A stretch of 64,000 nucleotides of DNA from JAVBMC01 sp031552845 (GTDB lineage: Bacteria > Verrucomicrobiota > Kiritimatiellia > RFP12 > DVOR01). This document shows positions 9,245 to 18,558 of this stretch, one piece after another. The notes beneath the pieces were generated by a model that saw nothing but the letters and a program-made list of their open reading frames with translations, searched no databases and was not told the origin of the DNA. The DNA lies in NCBI GenBank assembly GCA_031552845.1, contig JAVBMC010000011.1:1-64000 (forward strand). The letters are read 5' to 3'. The position numbers were made by a program, and so were the translations under genes. The stretch's first letter is position 1. Each line of letters begins with the position of its first letter.

Positions 9245-11185
9245 ATGGGTAAAAATATTGTTGAGAAGATTTTGGCGGCGCATTTGATTTCGGGTGAAGC
9301 AGTGGCAGGAAACGAGGTGGCGATTCGGATCGACCAGACGTTGACGCAGGACGCGACCGGAACGATGGCTTATCTGCAATTTGAAAGCATGGGTCTCGAC
9401 CGCGTGAAGGCTGACATCGCAGTGAGTTACGTCGATCACAACACCATCCAAGTGGGCTTTGAGAATGCCGACGATCATGCCTATCTGCGCAGCGTAGCAC
9501 AGCGGTATGGTATCGTGTTCTCACGTCCGGGCAATGGCATTTGTCACCAGCTGCATTTGGAGCGTTTCGGCAAGCCGGGCGCAACGTTGCTGGGGAGCGA
9601 TTCGCACACGCCGACAGGCGGCGGCATCGGCATGATTGCAATCGGCGCGGGCGGCATTGACGTAGCCGTGGCGATGGGCGGCGGGCCGTTCTATCTGTCG
9701 TGGCCAAAGGTCGTGCGCGTGAATCTGACGGGCAAGCTCAAGCCGGGCGTCTCGGCGAAAGATGTGATTTTGAAGGTGCTGTCGATTTTCGGCACCAAGG
9801 GTAATGTCGGCTGCATCTTAGAGTACAGCGGCGAAGGAGTGGCCACGTTGGATGTGCCGGCGCGCGCGACGATTACGAACATGGGTGCCGAGCTGGGTGT
9901 GACGACATCGGTCTTCCCCTCCGACGCGGCGACGAAGCGTTTCTTAGAGGCGCAAGGACGCGGTGGGGATTGGACAGAGCTGCTGCCGGATGCCGATGCC
10001 ACGTACGAAAAGACCGTGGATATTGATTTGGCGTCCGTCGAGCCGATGGCCGCATGTCCGCATTCGCCGGGCAACATCGAGACGATTGCACAGTTGCAAG
10101 GACGCAAGGTCAATCAAGTGTTGATTGGTTCCTGCACGAATTCGTCGTATTGTGATTTGAAGACCGTGGCGCTGATGCTGCGTGGCAAGAAGATTCACCC
10201 CGAGGTGGAAGTCGGCGTTGCGCCGGGTTCGCGCCAAGTGGTGGAGATGCTGGCGGCTGAGGGGCTGTTGGGCGATTTGGTTGCGGCAGGCGTACGCATC
10301 TTGGAGAATGCATGCGGGTTCTGCATCGGCAACCATATGTCGCCGGGCACGGATGCAATCAGCTTGCGCACCAGCAACCGTAACTTTGAAGGGCGCAGCG
10401 GCACGCAGTCGGCGCAGATCTTTTTGGTCAGCCCTGAGACCGCCGCTGCCGCCGCATTGACGGGCGTGTTCACCGACCCGCGCACGATGAATCCGCCGAC
10501 CGATGTCACACAGCCCGCAAGCTTCTCGATTGATGATTCGATGTTCTTGTTCCGCGAGACGGCGGGCAAAGGCGTTCCCGGCACGGCGATTGTGCGTGGG
10601 CCGAACATCGGACAAGTTCCTGCAGGTGTGCCGCTTCCGCAGGAACTCTCCGCCGTTGCGACAATCAAAGTGGGCGACAAGATCACCACCGACCACATCA
10701 TGCCGGCGGGCGCGCGTTTGAAGTACCGCTCTAACGTGCCGCAGTATGCGAAGTATGTGTTTGAGCATACCGACCCGAACTTCTACAAGTACGCATCGGC
10801 GAACCGCGATGCCGGTTTAGCCAACGTCATCATTGCGGGCGAAAGCTATGGACAGGGTTCCAGCCGCGAACATGCCGCGATGTGCCCGATGTATTTGGGC
10901 GTCAAGGCCGTCATTGCCAAGAGCATGGAGCGCATTCACTTGGCGAATCTGATCAACTTCGGCATCGTGCCGTTCACCTTTGAAGATCCCGCGGCGTATG
11001 ACGCCATCACGCAAGGCGACAAGCTCGAAATCAAGGGTTTGGCCGAGGCGATTAACGGCGATGGCCGCGTGCGTATCGAAAACCTTACAACCAACAACCA
11101 CTTCTTTGCAGTCACCCATTTGACGCCGCGCCAAAAGAACATTATTCTTAAGGGCGGCTTGCTGGCTTCTACAGCCGGAAACTGA
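9245..11185 (+). CDS. Aconitate hydratase (single-chain, short bacterial type)
   Basis: Interconverts citrate and isocitrate using a 4Fe-4S cluster. At 646 residues it is the compact type that resembles fused LeuC and LeuD rather than the roughly 900-residue AcnA. Visible are SDSHTPTGGGIG near residue 118, GSCTNSSY near 296, CGFCIGNHMSPG near 357 (the cluster cysteines), and the swivel domain with GESYGQGSSREHAA near 533-546. The start codon follows a GAGAGCTGGGA stretch. A homoaconitase or isopropylmalate function cannot be fully excluded, but the fused two-domain chain favours aconitase. Confidence 0.9.
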   Translation: MGKNIVEKILAAHLISGEAVAGNEVAIRIDQTLTQDATGTMAYLQFESMGLDRVKADIAVSYVDHNTIQVGFENADDHAYLRSVAQRYGIVFSRPGNGICHQLHLERFGKPGATLLGSDSHTPTGGGIGMIAIGAGGIDVAVAMGGGPFYLSWPKVVRVNLTGKLKPGVSAKDVILKVLSIFGTKGNVGCILEYSGEGVATLDVPARATITNMGAELGVTTSVFPSDAATKRFLEAQGRGGDWTELLPDADATYEKTVDIDLASVEPMAACPHSPGNIETIAQLQGRKVNQVLIGSCTNSSYCDLKTVALMLRGKKIHPEVEVGVAPGSRQVVEMLAAEGLLGDLVAAGVRILENACGFCIGNHMSPGTDAISLRTSNRNFEGRSGTQSAQIFLVSPETAAAAALTGVFTDPRTMNPPTDVTQPASFSIDDSMFLFRETAGKGVPGTAIVRGPNIGQVPAGVPLPQELSAVATIKVGDKITTDHIMPAGARLKYRSNVPQYAKYVFEHTDPNFYKYASANRDAGLANVIIAGESYGQGSSREHAAMCPMYLGVKAVIAKSMERIHLANLINFGIVPFTFEDPAAYDAITQGDKLEIKGLAEAINGDGRVRIENLTTNNHFFAVTHLTPRQKNIILKGGLLASTAGN

Positions 11186-11199
11186 AAACGAGGCAACTC

Positions 11200-13038
11200 A
11201 TGAGCACACCAGACGAAAACGATATCCCGACACCGCAAACACCCGAAGGCGCGTTGCCCGCCGCACCGGATGATGCCATTGCAGATCAACCAGAGACCGC
11301 ACAACCGGCAGAAGAGCTCAAGGCAGAAACCGTCGCGCCTGCTGACGAAGGCGCGCTCAGTCATGAAGACCTGCTCAGCGCATTCAGCTTTGCGCCAAGC
11401 TGGGCCCGCACGTCGTCTGAGAATTACACGCAGCAGCAATCGCGTGTTCGGGAGAGCCGTCCGCGTGACCGTGACGCCCGCCGCGATGGCGACCGTCGTC
11501 CGGCATTTCGCCGCGAAGGCGGAGCGCCCCGCCCCAACCGCAACTTCAGCGATGTCGACCGCAAGCCGAAACCGTTTGCAGGCGGCGACCGTTCGGAGCG
11601 CTATGACCGTCCGCACCACGCCGCGCCGCACTATGCCCGCGTTGAAGAAGAGGCGCCGTCAATGCCTCTGGAAGTGCGCGTGCTGCCCGAGCAAAAAGCT
11701 TTGGGCGCCGTGATGCGCCGGATTCAAACAACCCACCGCGCGTATCCGTTACGCGATCTGGCGGCGTTATTCTTGGACAACCCTAACTCCTGCCTGTTAC
11801 GTGCAGAGCCGCTGAAGAACGAGAACATCTCGCTCTTCCAGTGCAAAATCTGCGGCCTGCCTGCATTGACGGAAGATGAAATCCGCACGCACGTGCTGAA
11901 CGTCCATTTTGAAGAGTTCTTTGAGACTGAAACCGTCGAATGTGCGCCGCCTACGGGCGTCTTCAACTGCGTGGCCAAGTGCGGCTTGTCCGGTGAATGG
12001 ATTGGACCGCCCAACCATCACAGCTACAACATTCGCCTCCAGGAAATCATGCGCGAGAAGTATCCCGACATGCCGGAGAGCGCTTATCGTACGCGTATTG
12101 AAATGATGCGTGATGCGGAATCGATTGAAGCGTGGCGTGCATCCTGCACCACCAAGAAGGTTTACCGCTTGAAGGATGAGGCTGTCACCGTCAATCCGGA
12201 AACCAACGAAGAACAGAAGGCTCCGGCTGTCGAACGCGAAGCCGCGGAAATGCGCTTCAAGCGCGAAATCCTCGACAAGCAGGTCGCTTCCGTCAAGCAT
12301 TTCGTCTGCACGGTTTCTGTTGCCAAGAAGACACCCTCCCCTCAGCTGTATGCGATGCTCCGCACTGCGGTTCAGAAAGAGCGCCGCTTTCCGGCCTCTT
12401 TGTTCTACGCACTGCGTGGCGCTTTCCGTCACCGCAAGTTCAACCTTTTCCGCGTGATTGAGTCGAAGGGACAGGAGTTTGTTTCGATCCGCACGTATGC
12501 CAAGCTGGATGCCGAACACGCCGTGGCCGATTTGCAGAACGCCATCAAATACGTTGAGGCTAACCCCTGCTGTTCACGTCACGACCTCATGGCCGCGTTA
12601 GCACAAGATGCCGCACCCGAACGCGCTCAAGCAATTGCACAAGAAGTCGCTTGGCTGTTTGAGAAGGGGCATCTGATTGAGTACTACAACGGTCTCTTGG
12701 CTGTGCCCGGCGACTTCCCGCCCTTCCGTTTGACACAGGCAGAAAAGGAAGCCCGCGCCGCCGTACGCGAAGGCCGCGCTCCTGCCGCCAACGCTCTCAA
12801 GGACGAACACTTGACCGCGCCGCCTCCTGTTGCCGAACCTGTTGCAGAAACAGTGACGCCGGCTGAGCCCGTTGCGGAAATACCTGCGACGGAAGAAGCA
12901 GCAGAGCCGGAACCTGTTAAAGCAGAAGCGGCAGAAGCCGTGGAACCAGCTGCGCCTGAGGCACTTGAGGCAACCGCCGAAGCTGCGCCAACAGAAGCAG
13001 CACCTGAAGAACCGACAGAGCCCCGCCCTGCGGAGTAA
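11200..13038 (+). CDS. Unrecognised 612-residue protein with zinc-finger-like motifs and charged flanks
   Basis: Not assigned to a named family. The N-terminus (1-75) is acidic. Residues 80-140 are rich in Arg/Asp (DRDARRDGDRR style), as in RNA-binding tails. The core (about 150-510) has CKICGLPALTEDEIRTH-x4-H, a C2H2-type finger near residues 214-235, and a second C-x3-C...HH set near 255-275. The core ends in a winged-helix-like stretch around LFEKGHLIEYYNGLL. The last 90 residues are low-complexity Glu/Ala/Pro/Val repeats. It sits 14 bases after aconitase and 6 bases before lpxD, so it belongs to their transcript. A nucleic-acid-binding role is inferred from composition only. Confidence 0.7.
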   Translation: MSTPDENDIPTPQTPEGALPAAPDDAIADQPETAQPAEELKAETVAPADEGALSHEDLLSAFSFAPSWARTSSENYTQQQSRVRESRPRDRDARRDGDRRPAFRREGGAPRPNRNFSDVDRKPKPFAGGDRSERYDRPHHAAPHYARVEEEAPSMPLEVRVLPEQKALGAVMRRIQTTHRAYPLRDLAALFLDNPNSCLLRAEPLKNENISLFQCKICGLPALTEDEIRTHVLNVHFEEFFETETVECAPPTGVFNCVAKCGLSGEWIGPPNHHSYNIRLQEIMREKYPDMPESAYRTRIEMMRDAESIEAWRASCTTKKVYRLKDEAVTVNPETNEEQKAPAVEREAAEMRFKREILDKQVASVKHFVCTVSVAKKTPSPQLYAMLRTAVQKERRFPASLFYALRGAFRHRKFNLFRVIESKGQEFVSIRTYAKLDAEHAVADLQNAIKYVEANPCCSRHDLMAALAQDAAPERAQAIAQEVAWLFEKGHLIEYYNGLLAVPGDFPPFRLTQAEKEARAAVREGRAPAANALKDEHLTAPPPVAEPVAETVTPAEPVAEIPATEEAAEPEPVKAEAAEAVEPAAPEALEATAEAAPTEAAPEEPTEPRPAE

Positions 13039-13044
13039 CCGAGC

Positions 13045-14085
13045 ATGTTTAGCGTAACCGACCTTGCCGCCAAAGTCGGCGGTGTTGCCGAAGGAGATAC
13101 CGCCCAACAGATCACTGCGGCGGCCAGTCTGCTTGAAGCTCAGGCGGACGACATCACATTTCTCGCTAATCCCAAATACGCACCGCAAGCTGCAACAACC
13201 AAGGCATCCTGCGTGATTGTTGGCAAGGATTTCGATGGGGCATCATCTGCCGCATCGCTCATCCGCGTTGAAAATCCCGATAAAGCCTTCGCCGAAGTCG
13301 TGCCGCTGTTTGCGCCGCCACCGATTGTGCGCACGCCGGGCATTCACGCCACAGCACTCATCGGCGCAAACGTCACGCTGGGCGCACGGGTACATGTGGG
13401 TGCTTATACAATTATTGAAGACGGCGCGGCCATCGACGACGATACAGTTATTGAAGCCCAGTGTTTCATTGGTGTCGGCGTGACGATTGGCAAGAACTCT
13501 CATCTTTATCCGCAAGTGGTGGTGCGCGAGTATTGCCGCCTCGGCGAGCGCAACATCCTGCATGCCGGCGTGAAGATCGGCACTGATGGATTCGGCTATA
13601 CGATTGAGTTTGCCAATGGCATGCCTGTCGTGAATAAGATTCCGCAGGTCGGTATTGTGGTGCTGGGCAATGATGTGGAAGTCGGCTCCAACACCTGCAT
13701 TGACCGCGCACGTTTCGGACGCACGCAAGTCGGCAGCTGCGTAAAGATTGACAATCTTGTACAGATCGGCCACAACGTACAGATCGGGGACTTCTCCGGC
13801 GTGATTGCCCAAGCCGGCATTGCAGGCTCCACACGTGTCGGCAGCGGCGTGATGATCTGGTCGCAAGCCGGTATCTCCGGACATCTGCACATCGGCGACC
13901 GTTCACAAGTCGGCCCCCAAGCGGGCTTGACTAAAGACGTGCCTGAAGGTGACTACGTCATCGGTTCCCCCGCGTTGAGTAAGCGGGAGTATGCCGAGAA
14001 CGTCTTGATGTTACCGAAACAATTAGCGCGCTTGAAAAAGAAAGTGGCCGAACTGGAAGCCAAACTCAAAGAAGATTCCAAATGA
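13045..14085 (+). CDS. lpxD: UDP-3-O-acylglucosamine N-acyltransferase (LpxD)
   Basis: Third step of lipid A synthesis; evidence for an LPS-type outer membrane. 346 residues: an N-terminal uridine-binding domain (ADDITFLANPKYAPQ near residues 34-48), then left-handed hexapeptide-repeat coils from about residue 105 to 310, with the conserved GTDGFGYTIEFANG and IGHNVQIGDFSGVIAQAGIAGST segments, and a C-terminal helix ending in Lys/Glu. The gene overlaps hisB by ATGA. Other lpx genes are not next to it, which is unusual but not unknown. Confidence 0.94.
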   Translation: MFSVTDLAAKVGGVAEGDTAQQITAAASLLEAQADDITFLANPKYAPQAATTKASCVIVGKDFDGASSAASLIRVENPDKAFAEVVPLFAPPPIVRTPGIHATALIGANVTLGARVHVGAYTIIEDGAAIDDDTVIEAQCFIGVGVTIGKNSHLYPQVVVREYCRLGERNILHAGVKIGTDGFGYTIEFANGMPVVNKIPQVGIVVLGNDVEVGSNTCIDRARFGRTQVGSCVKIDNLVQIGHNVQIGDFSGVIAQAGIAGSTRVGSGVMIWSQAGISGHLHIGDRSQVGPQAGLTKDVPEGDYVIGSPALSKREYAENVLMLPKQLARLKKKVAELEAKLKEDSK

Positions 14086-14669
14086 AACGTACAGCAGCCT
14101 GCGACCGTCAAACCCGCGAAACCTCCATCAAGGCATCCTTGAATCTGGATGGCACGGGCGTTTACTCAATTGATACGGGCATCCCCTTCCTCGACCACAT
14201 GCTGGAGCTTTTCTCCCGACATTCGCTCATCGACCTGAACGTCAAAGCGACCGGTGACTTAGCGGTAGATTATCACCACACGGTGGAAGATTTGGGGTTG
14301 GTGCTCGGCACTTGTATTGACCAAGCTCTCGGCGAACGCAAAGGCATCCGCCGTTATGGATTCTTCCAACTGCCGATGGATGAATCACTGGCCGAAGTTG
14401 CCGTTGACTTGGGTGGGCGGCCTTTCTTCGTGTGGTCGATCGCCTGCAAGAAGAAAAAGATCCGCGACTTTGATGTGAAGCTGCTGGAAGAATTCTTCCG
14501 TGCGCTCATGACGCAAGCTAAGATGAATCTGCACATCCGCCACCTGTATGGCGATGAAGTGCACCATGCTTACGAAGGCGTTTTCAAAGCCTTCGCCCGT
14601 GCTCTGCGCATGGCGGTTGAAGCCGACCCGCGTGACACCCGTGTGCCATCCAGCAAAGGCGTGATTTAA
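14082..14669 (+). CDS. hisB: Imidazoleglycerol-phosphate dehydratase (HisB)
   Basis: Histidine biosynthesis enzyme binding two Mn ions through paired histidine motifs: DHMLELFSRHS near residue 42, HHTVEDLGLVLG near 66, and HHAYEGVFKAFARALR near 163. 195 residues, the size of the monofunctional enzyme without the phosphatase domain. It is translationally coupled to lpxD through an ATGA overlap; no other his gene is near. Confidence 0.95.
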   Translation: MKRTAACDRQTRETSIKASLNLDGTGVYSIDTGIPFLDHMLELFSRHSLIDLNVKATGDLAVDYHHTVEDLGLVLGTCIDQALGERKGIRRYGFFQLPMDESLAEVAVDLGGRPFFVWSIACKKKKIRDFDVKLLEEFFRALMTQAKMNLHIRHLYGDEVHHAYEGVFKAFARALRMAVEADPRDTRVPSSKGVI

Positions 14670-14726
14670 GGCAAGTTCCTTTTATCTAAGCTAAGCGGAC
14701 AACCTGATATCTAGACAGGCGGTGGT

Positions 14727-15341
14727 ATGCTAAATATCATAACAGACGAACTGCAGACGTTCAGAGCATTTAAGAAAAGTTATGCATTTGTCCAGAAGGA
14801 AATTACAAATACCCATGGAGAGTTATGTTGTGAGGGTATCCCTTTGAATGATGGCAATGGGAACCTAACCGCTATCTGTGAACAATGGGTTAATGCCGGA
14901 TATAAATTGACAGCCCCACTCTCAAAGGCACTCTCTAACCTATTTCCTTACAAGTTTATTTTCAGAGAGCAGCAACTGCAATGTATTGAGTCGTTTTTCC
15001 AAGGAATCAAGTTTAAAGACGGCGAAACTCAACGACATGTATTTCAATATGCAGGACTTGATTCAAACACTATTCAGATAGCCAGTGATTATGACTGGAG
15101 AGAAACAGGCTATATTTATTGGCAGGGTAAAGCAATCAAACGGGACAGTTTGGACTACGAAAATCTAATAGACGAAGTGTATATTTCTGCAATACAAAAT
15201 CCTTTGTATCGGCAGGTCTTAAAGAAAACCGATCGATATATTTTGCACTCTATTGGCGAAAAGGAGAAAAGTAAAACTGTTTTTACACGTTATGAGTTTG
15301 AACTCGAACTCAATTGCTTGTCTTGCTTTTTGAAACTCTAA
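14727..15341 (+). CDS. Putative NADAR-superfamily protein (ADP-ribose glycohydrolase-like), orphan
   Basis: 204 residues, strongly AT-rich against its surroundings, so probably acquired. The pattern fits the NADAR/YbiA-like fold as I know it: LSNLFPYKF near residues 70-78, a family-typical ESFFQGIKF near 88-96, then YIYWQGKAIKRDS near 132-145 and a closing ILHSIGEKEKSKTVFTRYEF near 177-196. NADAR proteins cleave N-glycosidic bonds, and some remove ADP-ribose from guanine in DNA as antitoxins to DarT1. No DarT-like toxin gene is adjacent. The assignment is by remembered motif shape, not alignment. A strong terminator separates it from the convergent GH3 gene. Confidence 0.55.
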   Translation: MLNIITDELQTFRAFKKSYAFVQKEITNTHGELCCEGIPLNDGNGNLTAICEQWVNAGYKLTAPLSKALSNLFPYKFIFREQQLQCIESFFQGIKFKDGETQRHVFQYAGLDSNTIQIASDYDWRETGYIYWQGKAIKRDSLDYENLIDEVYISAIQNPLYRQVLKKTDRYILHSIGEKEKSKTVFTRYEFELELNCLSCFLKL

Positions 15342-15369
15342 TGAAGCTAATGGCTCTTGTTGAGCAACA

Positions 15370-15401
15370 AAAAAGCCCGCCGGAGTATCGGCGGGCTTTT
15401 T
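15370..15401. terminator. Bidirectional rho-independent terminator
   Basis: AAAAAGCCCGCCG, a 6-base loop, CGGCGGGCTTTTT. The A and T runs on both sides serve the convergent NADAR-like and GH3 genes. Confidence 0.93.
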
Positions 15402-15420
15402 ACGTACTAGGCGTCCGTGT

Positions 15421-17730
15421 TTAGCGGAGCGTGAATGCTTTCTTCTTCACGTCGCGGCTGTTGCCGCCGATCATCACTTCGAAGTCACCGGGTTCTGCCA
15501 CGTATTCCAGTGCGTGGTTGTAGAACTTCAGGTCAGCAACAGTGACGTCAAACGTGACGGACTGCGTCTCACCGGGCTTGAGGGTGAGCTTCTTGAACTG
15601 CTTGAGTTCCTTCACCGGGCGGGTAACAGTACCATAGATGTCGCGGATGTAAAGCTGAACTACTTCCGCGCCGGCAACCTCGCCCGTGTTCTTGACGTCA
15701 ACCGTGACTTGAATTTTGTCATCCATGGCCAGAGCGTTGGAGGAAAGTTTCACATCGCCATAGCTGAACGTAGCATAGCTCAAGCCAAAACCAAACGGAT
15801 AGAGTGGCACGTTCGGAGCGTCTTGGAAGTTGCTTTGATACTTCACATACGGCGCGAACGGCTCAACAGGGCGGCCGGTGTTCTTGTGGTTATAGTGAAG
15901 CGGCACTTGTGACGCATGGTAGGGGAAGGAGATCGGCAGCTTGCCGCTGGGATTGACATTGCCGAGAAGCACATCGCTGATGGCATCCCCCGCCTCCGAA
16001 CCGGCAAACCAGGCATTCAAAATGGCATCCACATTCTTGTCTTCCCAGGTCAACACGAGCGGACGCCCGGTGAAGAGCACAAGCACAACCGGCTTGCCGA
16101 GCTTGACCAACTCTTCCAAGAGCGCCTTCTGCGGGCGCGGAATGGTCAGGTCGAGACGCGAAGCACCCTCGCCTGACATATCGGCAGTTTCACCCAATGC
16201 GGCGACAATGATGTCGGCCTCTTTTGCAACCTTTACCGCTTCAGCAATCAGCTCCTTGTCACTGCGCGGAATGCGTTTGGTCTGGCTCTTGGCGAACACA
16301 ACCTTCTCGACAATCGGATCGTCCAACAGATTGCAGCCGGGGGCATAGGTCAGGTTAGCGACCTTGTCGCCGAGCGCCTTCTTCAAGCCATCCAACACGG
16401 AGACCGGCTTGACCAATCCTTCGGTCGGGAAACTCCACATGCCGTACATTTCTTTAGCCTCATTCGCAATGGGGCCAATCACAGCGATCTTCTTGGAGGG
16501 ATCAAGTGGCAGCACGTTCTTGGCATTCTTCAGCAGCACCATACTCTCAGCGGCGACCTCGCGCGAAGCGGCACGATTCTGTGCCGAATAGATTTCACCG
16601 GCGCGCTTCGGGTTACAGAAGCGGTAGGGATCGTCAAACAGTCCCAACAGATACTTGGCCTCAAGAATGCGGCGGCAGGCATCGTCGATCATCTTCATCG
16701 TTACCTTGCCCTTCTTCAAGCTCTCGGGCAGCGTGGCGCGGAAGCGGTCGGCCACCATATCCATATCTGTGCCGGCGGCCAATGCCAATGCCGCGCAATC
16801 AGCGGCAGGACCAATGCCATGCACCACCATTTCATCAATGCTGGCGTAGTCGGTCACGACAAATCCGTGGAAGCCCCACTGCTTGCGCAGCACGTCTTCA
16901 ATCAGCCACTTGTGAGCGGTCGCAGGAATGCCCTCGATTTCATTGAAGGAGGTCATCACACTTCCGACACCTGCATCCACCGCGGCTTGATACGGCAGCA
17001 TGTATTCATTGAACATGCGCTGACGGCTCATGTCGGTCGTGTTGTAATCGCGTCCACCATCTGGAGCGCCGTAAAGAGCGTAGTGCTTGACGCATGCCAT
17101 GATGTGATCATCGCGGGAGAAATCACCTTGATAACCGCGCACATACGCCTTCGCCATCACGGCGCCGAGATAGGGGTCTTCACCACTACCCTCTGCTACG
17201 CGGCCCCAGCGGGCATCGCGTGCGATATCGACCATCGGGCTATACGTCCAGTTAATGCCGCCTGCGCTGGCTTCAACCGCCGCCACACGCGAAGCGCGCT
17301 CCACGGCTGCGGGATTCCAAGAGGACGCCATCGCCAGCGGGATCGGAAAGATCGTCTCGAAGCCATGAATCACGTCCAAGCCAAAGATCAGCGGGATACC
17401 GAGGCGTGTCTCCTTGACGGCCATCTCCTGAAGCTTGCGGCAGTTCTCGATTCCGCGGACGTTCAACACCGCACCGACCTGCCCTGCTTTAATCTTTTCT
17501 TCAACGCCTTCGCTGGCAATGATGCCGGTCAGCACTTCAACCGTCGGCAGGTTCAATTGGCCGACCTTTTCCTCCAGCGTCATCTTCGCCATCAGGTCAT
17601 CGATAAAGCGGTTCATCTTCGCCTTCTGCGGACACGCCGACAGAGGCTGCTTGCCGCAAACCGTCCCCTGCTTTTCCGGCGCGCATCCCACGAGAGCCGC
17701 CAAGAGCAGAACACCCATTAACTTCTTCAT
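15421..17730 (-). CDS. bglX: GH3 beta-glucosidase, predicted lipoprotein (BglX-like)
   Basis: 769 residues. The signal peptide has a lipobox LVGC at about residue 16, so it is likely anchored in a membrane on the periplasmic side. The GH3 N-terminal domain (MTLEEKVGQLN, LGIPLIFGLDVIHGFETIFPIPLA) carries the nucleophile Asp in GFVVTDYASIDEM near residue 295. The alpha/beta sandwich domain and a C-terminal fibronectin-III-like domain (TGEVAGAEVVQLYIRD) complete the BglX layout. It should release glucose from beta-linked oligosaccharides; linkage preference is not readable. It follows dapB by 29 bases and may share its transcript. An AGGAAGGAT site precedes the start. Confidence 0.93.
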   Translation of the reverse strand: MKKLMGVLLLAALVGCAPEKQGTVCGKQPLSACPQKAKMNRFIDDLMAKMTLEEKVGQLNLPTVEVLTGIIASEGVEEKIKAGQVGAVLNVRGIENCRKLQEMAVKETRLGIPLIFGLDVIHGFETIFPIPLAMASSWNPAAVERASRVAAVEASAGGINWTYSPMVDIARDARWGRVAEGSGEDPYLGAVMAKAYVRGYQGDFSRDDHIMACVKHYALYGAPDGGRDYNTTDMSRQRMFNEYMLPYQAAVDAGVGSVMTSFNEIEGIPATAHKWLIEDVLRKQWGFHGFVVTDYASIDEMVVHGIGPAADCAALALAAGTDMDMVADRFRATLPESLKKGKVTMKMIDDACRRILEAKYLLGLFDDPYRFCNPKRAGEIYSAQNRAASREVAAESMVLLKNAKNVLPLDPSKKIAVIGPIANEAKEMYGMWSFPTEGLVKPVSVLDGLKKALGDKVANLTYAPGCNLLDDPIVEKVVFAKSQTKRIPRSDKELIAEAVKVAKEADIIVAALGETADMSGEGASRLDLTIPRPQKALLEELVKLGKPVVLVLFTGRPLVLTWEDKNVDAILNAWFAGSEAGDAISDVLLGNVNPSGKLPISFPYHASQVPLHYNHKNTGRPVEPFAPYVKYQSNFQDAPNVPLYPFGFGLSYATFSYGDVKLSSNALAMDDKIQVTVDVKNTGEVAGAEVVQLYIRDIYGTVTRPVKELKQFKKLTLKPGETQSVTFDVTVADLKFYNHALEYVAEPGDFEVMIGGNSRDVKKKAFTLR

Positions 17731-17759
17731 GCTTGATTCATCCTTCCTGTAGTTATCAA

Positions 17760-18554
17760 TTAAGCGAGCGGCTCAAACCCGAGCACATGCCGCATCGTAT
17801 AAATCCCCGCCGGCTTCCCCGCCAGCCACGCCGCCGCACGCACCGCACCGGAAGCAAACGCCTCGCGGCTGGACGCCTTGTGCGTAATCTCCACGCGCTC
17901 CTCGTCGGCCGCAAAGATCACAGTGTGGTCGCCCACAACCGACCCGCCGCGCACGGCATGAATACCGATCTCGCCGATGGGACGCTCGCCCACAATTCCC
18001 TCGCGCCCATAACACGCCACATCATCAAGCTTCACGCCGCGTCCGGCTGCCAGAGCCTCGGCCAATCCCAACGCAGTTCCGCTCGGCGCGTCTTTCTTCA
18101 AACGGTGATGCATCTCGATGATCTCGGCATCGTAATCATTGCCTAGCACCGCCGCCGCGCGCTTGACCAAGTCCAACAGCAAGTTCACGCCCAAACTCAT
18201 ATTCGGCGCGAACACGATTGGAATCACCAAGCCTGCCGCCGCGATGACCGCCTTCTCTTCGGCGTCAAATCCCGTCGTGCCCAGCACATAACCCTGCTTC
18301 AACTCTGCCGCACGCTTGAGGTTGGCCGCGCTGGCCGTGTGAAAGGTAAAGTCAATCACCACATCCGCCTGCTCCGGATAAGCAGCGGTATACGTCAACG
18401 TCGTGCTCGGAACCGGCTGGCCGATGCACGGCAAGCCCTCGCGTTCTACAGCGGCCACGACCTCGACACCCGGATTACGCGCGGCACAGTTCAGCAAGTT
18501 CTGCCCCATCCGTCCGGCCGCACCAAGGATGGCAATCTTCACAGGTTTATCCAT
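17760..18554 (-). CDS. dapB: 4-hydroxy-tetrahydrodipicolinate reductase (DapB)
   Basis: Second dedicated step to diaminopimelate and lysine. 264 residues: N-terminal NAD(P)H-binding GAAGRMGQN at residues 11-19, central TTGFDAEEK, then catalytic MHHRLKKDAPSGTAL with the His and Lys typical of the family. It lies 4 bases downstream of dapA, in the same operon. Confidence 0.95.
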   Translation of the reverse strand: MDKPVKIAILGAAGRMGQNLLNCAARNPGVEVVAAVEREGLPCIGQPVPSTTLTYTAAYPEQADVVIDFTFHTASAANLKRAAELKQGYVLGTTGFDAEEKAVIAAAGLVIPIVFAPNMSLGVNLLLDLVKRAAAVLGNDYDAEIIEMHHRLKKDAPSGTALGLAEALAAGRGVKLDDVACYGREGIVGERPIGEIGIHAVRGGSVVGDHTVIFAADEERVEITHKASSREAFASGAVRAAAWLAGKPAGIYTMRHVLGFEPLA

Positions 18555-18558
18555 AAAC

